Below are positions 24,246 through 29,555 of a DNA stretch of 29,555 bases, in pieces; the stretch's first letter is position 1, and every line of letters begins with the position of its first letter. The notes beneath the pieces are model-generated. The model was not told the origin of the DNA. It did not search any database and saw nothing but the letters and a program-made list of their open reading frames with translations. Source of the stretch: Opitutia bacterium UBA4506 (GTDB lineage: Bacteria > Verrucomicrobiota > Verrucomicrobiia > Opitutales > Puniceicoccaceae); contig DGMY01000075.1 in NCBI GenBank assembly GCA_002388665.1, positions 1-29,555 on the forward strand, in the 5' to 3' direction. The position numbers were made by a program, and so were the translations under genes.

Positions 24246-25601
24246 ATGAATAACACCCTCCACGAACCCGCCCGCGAAACCCCGATCGAGGGTCATTACG
24301 ACGTCTGCATTATCGGCGGCTCGTGTACGGGTGTCTTCGCAGCCATCCGAGCCGCCGACCTCGGGCTCAGCGTAGCTCTGGTTGAGCAAAATATTCTCTT
24401 CGGTGGGATGGCGGTAGCGGCACAGGTGAGCGAATGGCATTCCCTCAGCGATGCTCACGACCGGAACCAGATAATTGGAGGCCTTACCGCCGAGGTCCTG
24501 CGATCGTTGGAGAAACGACAAGCAGTACTGGAATCGACCCGAGCCGACCGCGGCACCTACTACCTATTCAATAGCACCGAACTCGCCCTCGAACTCGACG
24601 AACGAGTTCGAAACCACCCAAATATTCGCCCGTTCCTCAAAGCCACGTGCGTTGGTGCGGTCCGCGAGGACAATGCGCTCCGAGCCGCAATCATTGAAGA
24701 TAAATCCGGACGGCGAGCCATCCGCGCCCGTTTCTTCATCGATGCCTCGGGCGACGGAGATCTCTTGCGCAGAGGGAAGCTTGAGGCCTGGAAGAACTCT
24801 CACCTCCAACCGGTCACCTACCAGGTGATGGTATCCGGGCTGAATCAGATCCAAGAGGAATCCGGGCGACCAATTTGGCCTCAGATCAGCGATCTTGCGG
24901 ATCAATACAACTACCCCCGTTCCAATGCGACTCCCTGGATCAACCGATTCGCAGGAGTCGGAGATTTGCGTAATCTATACGGACCTCGACTGAACGGGGT
25001 CGACGCTTCGGATGCCGATCAACTGACTCAGGGAATCCTCGAAAGTCGGCGGTGCCACCGGGCGCTCCACGACATGATGAGGAAGCGCTTCGGCCACGCC
25101 CTATCCCCGGTCTTCCTCTCGCACGCCATGGGAGTTCGCGAAACCTGGCATGCTGACTGCCACCACCGACTGACCGCACAAGAGCTATTGTCGGGAATCA
25201 AGTTTGACGATCGCATCGCCTGCGGGACCTATCCCGTCGACGTCCACTCTCCAGAGGGCACTCTTTTGCGTTTCCTCGATGGGCGGGAACATTTCGTTAC
25301 GCCCGACGGAGTTACCGAAAAGCGCCGTTGGCAAGATCCAGGAGACACCTCGGCGTGCTACTTTATTCCCTACAGGAGCCTCGTACCCCGCAACGCCGAC
25401 AACCTGCTCGTGTGCGGCCGCCTGCTCGATGCAGACCGAGAAGCCTTCGGTGGTGTCCGCGTCATGGTCAACATGAACCAAACCGGTGAAGCGGTAGGCA
25501 TAGCGGCATGGCTGGCGCTCAAGAACAATCAAGCAGCTGCAAATATCAATGTCGGCACTCTGCGTGAGCATCTACGGGACAGTGGCTCACTTCTCCCTTA
25601 A
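24246..25601 (+). CDS. FAD-dependent oxidoreductase (FAD_oxidored type)
   Basis: A 451-aa flavoprotein. The N-terminal Rossmann strand DVCIIGGSCTGVFAAIRAADLG (19-40) ends in VALVEQ; the third glycine of the usual GxGxxG is Ser (GGSCTG). FFIDASGDGDLLRRG and, near the C-terminus, NLLVCGRLLDADREAFGGVRVMVNMNQTGEAVGIAAWLAL are the conserved second FAD-binding segments of the PF12831-type family, seen in many catabolic loci of Verrucomicrobiota and Planctomycetota. No signal peptide is seen, so it is probably cytosolic. The AraC gene upstream on the opposite strand is its likely regulator. A possible -10 (TATTAT, 24180-24185) lies in the shared gap. The substrate is unknown. Confidence 0.85.
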   Translation: MNNTLHEPARETPIEGHYDVCIIGGSCTGVFAAIRAADLGLSVALVEQNILFGGMAVAAQVSEWHSLSDAHDRNQIIGGLTAEVLRSLEKRQAVLESTRADRGTYYLFNSTELALELDERVRNHPNIRPFLKATCVGAVREDNALRAAIIEDKSGRRAIRARFFIDASGDGDLLRRGKLEAWKNSHLQPVTYQVMVSGLNQIQEESGRPIWPQISDLADQYNYPRSNATPWINRFAGVGDLRNLYGPRLNGVDASDADQLTQGILESRRCHRALHDMMRKRFGHALSPVFLSHAMGVRETWHADCHHRLTAQELLSGIKFDDRIACGTYPVDVHSPEGTLLRFLDGREHFVTPDGVTEKRRWQDPGDTSACYFIPYRSLVPRNADNLLVCGRLLDADREAFGGVRVMVNMNQTGEAVGIAAWLALKNNQAAANINVGTLREHLRDSGSLLP

Positions 25602-25721
25602 AGGGATCTCTATTCTCCCGAGGAAAATTCAACCGAATTTGCTCCCGAATGTTTTCTTAAAAACCCGACACTCAGCTGAAATCCGATTGCTCTTTTTTTA
25701 CGATTGCGAGAACCTGCCACT

Positions 25722-26873
25722 ATGACTCACGGTTCTGCTTCGACTGGAAACAACAAAAGCATACTCCGTTCGGAGATGGCACTATGGGTAGGCATCGCCA
25801 CCACGATAGTATTCCTCACCGTAGGAGGAGCTTGGGCTAAAGACCTTAATAGCGTCTTCGTTGCCGGCGGCCTCTTTGCTTGGCTCTTCGCGGTTATGCT
25901 TTGGCTCAGTTTCGGGGTGGTTCGCCATGCCGAGTGCCTCGCTATCAAATTGGGAGAGCCTTACGGGACCTTAATTCTGACTCTCAGCGTCATCAGTATT
26001 GAGGTGGTCATGATTGGCGCGGTTATGATGACCGGCGGGGAAAATCCCACCCTTGCACGCGACACAATGTTCTCTGTCGTGATGATCGTTCTAAACGGAA
26101 TGCTCGGCCTGACGCTAATTCTCGGTGGACTGCGGCACCATGAACAGGAGTACAACCTCACCGGAACACGTTCCTACATGGGAGTTTTGGTCGCACTGGG
26201 ATTCCTCTGCCTGATCCTCCCCGAATTTACTCAGTCGGCACCAGGGGGAGCACCGTCCCACCTTATGGCGACCTATTTGATCATCACTTCAATCGGTCTC
26301 TACGGAGTTTTCCTGTTCCTCCAATCTACTCGGCACAGCAACTTCTTCCTTAACCCATCCAAAGAGAACAAGGACGAGAACGACACCACGCCCGAGGACC
26401 ACGGCCATGGAGACCTACAGATCCGGTCCATCGGGTTTCACGTCGCTCTATTGCTTTTAACGATGCTGCCCATCGTCCTACTCTCCAAGAAAGTCGCATT
26501 GATCGTCGACTATGGAATCGTCGCACTGAATGCCCCAGAGCAACTCGCCGGATTCCTCGTAGCCATCCTCGTTCTCTCACCGGAAGGCATGGCCGCAGTA
26601 AAGGCTGCTATGAACAATCAATTGCAGCGTACGGTCAATATCGCCCTCGGTTCTGCGCTGGCAACGATCGGGCTCACCGTCCCTGCAGTGCTGATTATCA
26701 GCATGGTCACGGGCAAGTTCATCGAACTGGGGCTTGAGCCGACCAACATCGTCCTCTTAGTCGCAACCTTCCTAGTCTCAGACTCCACTTTCGGGAGCCG
26801 CCGCACCAACACCCTCTCCGGATTCGTCCATCTTGTTCTATTCGCCACCTACGTGATCCTGATTTTCGATTGA
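25722..26873 (+). CDS. chaA: ChaA-type Ca2+(Na+,K+)/H+ antiporter
   Basis: A 383-aa inner-membrane exchanger of the CaCA superfamily, very close in pattern to E. coli ChaA. The segment GEPYGTLILTLSVISIEVVMIGAVM carries the first alpha-repeat glutamate, followed by NPTLARDTMFSVVMIVLNGMLGLTLILGG. The second repeat is LNAPEQLAGFLVAILVLSPEGMAAVKAAMNNQLQR, then ALATIGLTVPAV. A His/Asp/Glu-rich cytosolic loop between the halves (KENKDENDTTPEDHGHGD) also matches the family. An upstream in-frame TTG exists at 25704, but the ATG at 25722 is preferred. It lies 55 bp before the DUF2254 gene on the same strand. Expected role: cation and pH homeostasis under salt or alkaline stress. Confidence 0.9.
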   Translation: MTHGSASTGNNKSILRSEMALWVGIATTIVFLTVGGAWAKDLNSVFVAGGLFAWLFAVMLWLSFGVVRHAECLAIKLGEPYGTLILTLSVISIEVVMIGAVMMTGGENPTLARDTMFSVVMIVLNGMLGLTLILGGLRHHEQEYNLTGTRSYMGVLVALGFLCLILPEFTQSAPGGAPSHLMATYLIITSIGLYGVFLFLQSTRHSNFFLNPSKENKDENDTTPEDHGHGDLQIRSIGFHVALLLLTMLPIVLLSKKVALIVDYGIVALNAPEQLAGFLVAILVLSPEGMAAVKAAMNNQLQRTVNIALGSALATIGLTVPAVLIISMVTGKFIELGLEPTNIVLLVATFLVSDSTFGSRRTNTLSGFVHLVLFATYVILIFD

Positions 26874-26928
26874 TCGATCTTCGCGGCGATTGATCGCCTA
26901 CCCCCTTCGATCACCGGACTGCGAAACT

Positions 26929-28185
26929 ATGCTGAATTCCCTCCTCTACCTCCGCAATCGTCTCTCCGAGATTCTCTGGTTTAGGCCTTTATCCATGTGC
27001 GTGCTTTCCATCTTTGCCGCATGGATCGCCTATCTCGCAGGATTTTGGTTTGAAGATATCCCCTTCCCTGAGGTTTCCGGAGAATCACTAAAGATGCTCC
27101 TCGGGGTGTTGACCTCGGGCATGCTGGTGATCGCCACATTTGCAGCCGGAGCGATGATCTCTGCCTATGCTTCGGCCAGCCAAACCGCCACACCACGCGC
27201 CTTCCCCATCATTGTCTCCGACGATGTTTCTCAAAATGCACTCTCCACCTTCGTCGGCGCATTCCTATTCTCCGTAGTTGCTCTACTGGCCCTGCTGAAC
27301 GAGGCCTATACGCCATCCGGTCGCTTTTTCCTCCTGATTCTGACCCTCTGCGTTTTTTGGACCGTTGTCCTCACCTTCATTCGCTGGGTCGACCGGATTG
27401 CCCGGCTAGGCCGGCTGGGGATGACCTTGGAGAAGGTGGAACAAACGGTCACCCGCTCGATCAAGCACTATCACAAAAGTTGGTTGTGGAACCAGCCGGC
27501 CGAGTTACCCGATCAGACTTCGGGCCGCAAGGTCACCCACGAAAAGATTGGCTACCTCCAGCGGGTCAATTGGGATGCCTTGCAATCCATCGCAGAAGAA
27601 GCAGAAATCGAAATTCAGATCCAGGTAACCCCCGGCACATTCGTGACTCCGGAACGTACGATAGCCTTGCTTCAGGCAGAGGATGAGGAACTCCCGGAGG
27701 AAACTATCGAACGTATCCAAAATGCCTTTCGCATCGGTTCGCAACGAGTCTTCGACGAGGATCCCCGTTTCGGGTTTATCGTACTCTCCGAAATTGCCAG
27801 TCGCGCGCTGTCACCTGCGGTAAACGATCCAGGCACCGCAATCCAGATCATCGGTCAGTTTGTGCGGCTTCTCCACCTCTGGAAGAACCCCAAAGCCACC
27901 TTTGATCCGGAGAACCAAACCTCATACGGCCGACTGTCCGCCCCCCGAATTTCGATCGAATCTCTACTGGATGATTCGTTTCTCGGTATATCACGCAATG
28001 GCGCCAGTTTTAAGGAGGTCATGGTCCGTCTGCAAAAAGCCTACCGCTCACTCGAAGCCATCGATCCCGACGCAGCCGTCCAGATCCAAACACTCTCCGA
28101 GCAATCGCTCCAGCGAGCCAAGAGTGCAATTGAACTAAAGGATGATTTCGAGGCCGTGCAAGATGCGGCCTCGCCCAAGGAGTAG
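26929..28185 (+). CDS. DUF2254 membrane protein
   Basis: A 418-aa protein matching DUF2254 ('predicted membrane protein'). Four membrane segments lie in the first ~155 residues (roughly 17-38, 58-80, 104-126, 133-152), with the family core MLVIATFAAGAMISAYASASQTATPRAFPII between helices 2 and 3. A large soluble C-terminal region follows, with FGFIVLSEIASRALSPAVNDPGTAIQII as its most conserved block. No reaction is established for the family. A frame opens earlier at a TTG (26890), but the ATG at 26929 is the better start. It follows chaA closely, so the two may be co-transcribed and share an ion or stress context. Confidence 0.82.
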   Translation: MLNSLLYLRNRLSEILWFRPLSMCVLSIFAAWIAYLAGFWFEDIPFPEVSGESLKMLLGVLTSGMLVIATFAAGAMISAYASASQTATPRAFPIIVSDDVSQNALSTFVGAFLFSVVALLALLNEAYTPSGRFFLLILTLCVFWTVVLTFIRWVDRIARLGRLGMTLEKVEQTVTRSIKHYHKSWLWNQPAELPDQTSGRKVTHEKIGYLQRVNWDALQSIAEEAEIEIQIQVTPGTFVTPERTIALLQAEDEELPEETIERIQNAFRIGSQRVFDEDPRFGFIVLSEIASRALSPAVNDPGTAIQIIGQFVRLLHLWKNPKATFDPENQTSYGRLSAPRISIESLLDDSFLGISRNGASFKEVMVRLQKAYRSLEAIDPDAAVQIQTLSEQSLQRAKSAIELKDDFEAVQDAASPKE

Positions 28186-28252
28186 CAACCGAGTCCGGCA
28201 TCCATCGGCCTAAAGGAACCTCGGCCCAAGGGAGCATCTCCTGTCTCATCCC

Positions 28253-28272
28253 GAATGAGCCTTGATTCGGAG
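28253..28272 (+). terminator. Possible terminator hairpin after DUF2254 gene
   Basis: CCGAAT-(8 nt)-ATTCGG is a perfect 6-bp inverted repeat about 70 bp past the DUF2254 stop. The following run is C-rich rather than T-rich, so an intrinsic terminator is only possible. Confidence 0.3.
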
Positions 28273-28326
28273 CCCCCCCACCCCAGAATAGGCGGTTCTC
28301 AATAGTTAGCTGCGTTATCAAAAAGA

Positions 28327-28518
28327 GTGAAACCTGAAGATTCAGATTGGCGGTTGACCCACCACGAAGAGTGCTTCGAGGGAGTCCGACTTCGCCTGAA
28401 GGAACTCAAAATCAGGAAAGAGAATTGGGATCACGAACACTAGAATTTCTGTTGGCAGAAGATCGTACTGGCAGAAAATGTACAAAAATATGAAACGCAT
28501 GTAATCTCTGCTGCCTAA
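28327..28518 (+). pseudogene. Degenerate small Cys-motif protein gene interrupted by TAG
   Basis: This fills the 383-bp stretch between the DUF2254 gene and the next membrane-protein gene. From a GTG at 28327 the frame reads 38 codons containing DWRLTHHEECFEGVRLRL and KENWDHEH. It then hits TAG at 28441-28443 and continues in the same frame with NFCWQKI before stopping at 28516-28518. From memory, intact small bacterial hypothetical proteins of about 90-100 aa have the pattern WRLT.QE.YL.GV.L......W.HDHCEFCWAKF; the fit on both sides of the TAG indicates that the TAG replaced the first Cys of a CxxC pair. The part after CWQKI does not resemble the family and is short, so the gene is most likely a decaying remnant rather than a recoded gene. 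The family is unnamed. Confidence 0.5.
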
Positions 28519-28568
28519 ACCACCGATTCAACCCAGCCTTCGACCCCGATTGAACCTAGAAAATCAAA

Positions 28569-29252
28569 ATGAATCCCGAAGAAGCTAAGCGTATATTTCT
28601 AAAGTTGTTTATTGGTTTCCTCATTCTCACTGCGGGGATAGCGATTCTTTCGATTCTCTCTGGTACCTTTGGTTCATTTGAACTGAAAGTCTTGGCGACC
28701 ACTTTTTCAATATCGGCCGCGAGCATATGCTCTATGTCGTGTGCAGCCTTTATCGAAAGTAAGAAGGCAAAAGAATTGGGCATCATCGGTATCGTCTCCT
28801 CTGCGCTCGCAGCGACCTTGGTGATCGGTGGGATCTGGATGGAAATAAGCGAGAAGGGTTTTTGGAAGATCACTATTTCAACCATTGTCTTCGCCATAGC
28901 TCTCGCCCATGCATTTCTTCTAATTCTTCCCGACCTCGACCCTGTGCACAGGTGGGTGCAAAAGATAGCCTGTCTAAGCATCGTGGTACTCTCATGTCAG
29001 ATTCTAAGTGTAGTCTGGCTCGAGATGGACAATGAGAGCTATTACAAGTTGCTAGCAGCTACCTCCATCATTGTCGTCCTACTCACTCTTGTAGTACCCA
29101 TACTACTGAAAGTCCGAAAGGGACCATCTGAAGAGACAAGAACACTAGTCCTCACCGAAAACCCAGACGGCAGTTTCTGCGACGAGTCTGGAAAATACTA
29201 CCGAGTTGCAGAAGTCGAACCTGAGGAGGCAGAGATTCGGGGCATAGATTGA
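28569..29252 (+). CDS. Unrecognised six-helix membrane protein
   Basis: I do not recognise this 227-aa protein. Six hydrophobic segments are visible at about 11-31, 39-62, 70-91, 99-120, 131-151 and 160-180, arranged as short-loop helices. The first two loops contain few charges, and an ESKKAKELG stretch separates helices 2 and 3. The tail from about 181 is soluble and acidic (TLVLTENPDGSFCDESGKYYRVAEVEPEEAEI). The ATG at 28569 is the natural start. Base composition here is clearly more AT-rich than in the core genes upstream. It stands between a decayed gene and a tandem repeat array, the look of an accessory locus. No function is proposed. Confidence 0.75.
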   Translation: MNPEEAKRIFLKLFIGFLILTAGIAILSILSGTFGSFELKVLATTFSISAASICSMSCAAFIESKKAKELGIIGIVSSALAATLVIGGIWMEISEKGFWKITISTIVFAIALAHAFLLILPDLDPVHRWVQKIACLSIVVLSCQILSVVWLEMDNESYYKLLAATSIIVVLLTLVVPILLKVRKGPSEETRTLVLTENPDGSFCDESGKYYRVAEVEPEEAEIRGID

Positions 29253-29277
29253 TCTGCTCCCGCGATTCTAAACAATC

Positions 29278-29555
29278 TCTTCCCCGATTCGCAGAATCGA
29301 GGCTACCAATCATTTGATTTCAGTAGCCTACGAACTCAGTTCGGGGGAGATCACGGGATAGCCGCTATCCGAATGTCCGCTTCTAAGCTCCCCGATTCGC
29401 AGAATCGAGGCTACCAATCATTCGCAATCGGTAGCCTCCGAACTCAGTTCGGGGGGAGATCACGGGATAGCCGTTATCCCACTGCTCGCTTCAACGCTCC
29501 CCGATTCGCTGAATCGAGGCTACCAATCATTTGCTATCGGTAGCCTCCGAACTCT
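29278..29555. repeat. Tandem array of ~108-bp cloverleaf-forming repeats, truncated by window end
   Basis: At least 2.5 head-to-tail units occupy the non-coding stretch after the last gene: unit 1 at 29282-29389 (108 bp), unit 2 at 29390-29498 (109 bp), unit 3 from 29499, cut at the window end. Each begins CCCCGATTCG. Within a unit the following can pair: an outer stem (CCCC with GGGG; CTCCCC with GGGGAG in unit 2); arm 1, CGATTC-GCA-GAATCG (29285-29299 in unit 1); arm 2, AGGCTAC with GTAGCCT across about 16 nt (29300-29306 / 29323-29329), extended to GAGGCTACC/GGTAGCCTC in units 2 and 3; and arm 3, CGAACT-C-AGTTCG (29331-29343). A separate hairpin GGATAG-CCG-CTATCC (29356-29370) closes the unit. 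Being palindromic, either strand could fold. Not a tRNA and not a CRISPR. Units differ at few positions. Confidence 0.93.

Noticed and set aside
28441..28443. Recoded TAG (pyrrolysine or suppressor) in the small Cys-motif gene
   Set aside because: The reading after the stop soon departs from the family pattern and ends early; simple gene decay explains it and no recoding machinery is visible.
29278..29349. tRNA gene
   Set aside because: Although cloverleaf-like in pairing, it lacks the T-loop TTCRA consensus, a 7-nt anticodon loop and a D-loop; arm loops are 1-3 nt and about 16 nt.
29278..29555. CRISPR array
   Set aside because: The units are about 108 bp and nearly identical over the whole length, with no repeat/unique-spacer alternation and no cas gene in the window.
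29278..29555. Integron attC sites
   Set aside because: No RYYYAAC/GTTRRRY core sites, no cassette genes between units and no integrase.

Overview
The window looks like a chromosomal segment from a Gram-negative member of the Verrucomicrobiota, most likely class Opitutae (Coraliomargarita/Puniceicoccus-like). This is inference. It rests on a secreted protein with a PEP-CTERM sorting tail beside a LacI-type regulator, on outer-membrane biogenesis genes (BamD-like, LptE-like), on the style of the house-keeping genes, and on the scarcity of Shine-Dalgarno sequences. No rRNA, tRNA, CRISPR array, transposase or phage gene was recognised.

Layout. (1) 145-4877, minus strand: a PhnP-like metallo-beta-lactamase phosphodiesterase, a CPA1-type cation/proton antiporter with a nucleotide-binding tail, and ligA, whose ATG directly follows the antiporter stop codon. 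(2) 5147-11025, plus strand: a tight envelope/lipid run made of a YfgM-like TPR membrane protein, a two-domain CbiX-type chelatase, rpmF (a 59-aa protein), plsX, fabH, a BamD-like TPR protein and an LptE-like lipoprotein. (3) 11139-12808, minus: an FAD oxidoreductase and a methyltransferase overlapping by 4 nt, resembling tailoring pairs of type III polyketide clusters but without a synthase here. (4) 12960-15582, plus: rsfS, a LacI-family regulator, a gap with a near-perfect LacI-type palindrome, and the PEP-CTERM protein. (5) 15742-19770: a DUF2071 protein, a NUDIX hydrolase (minus), an HTH/metallo-beta-lactamase fusion, and a sugar-porter MFS transporter with an unusual Ser/Thr-rich external loop. 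(6) 19823-22351, minus: gamma-glutamylcyclotransferase-like protein, folC and an SDR in one directional run. (7) 22489-28185: a left-handed beta-helix (hexapeptide) protein, a divergent AraC regulator/FAD oxidoreductase pair, a ChaA-type Ca2+(Na+)/H+ antiporter and a DUF2254 membrane protein.

(8) 28186-29555 has a different character: visibly more AT-rich, with a decayed small gene carrying an in-frame TAG, an unrecognised six-helix membrane protein, and a tandem array of about 108-bp units running off the window end. Each unit can fold into a four-way, cloverleaf-like structure of about 70 nt followed by a separate hairpin. This array is the strongest candidate for something undescribed.

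Working together: region 2 joins fatty-acid/phospholipid initiation (PlsX, FabH) to outer-membrane protein and LPS assembly. The lacI-operator-PEP-CTERM block looks like a self-contained regulated secretion unit, although no exosortase is in the window. The AraC/FAD oxidoreductase pair looks like a substrate-induced catabolic unit.
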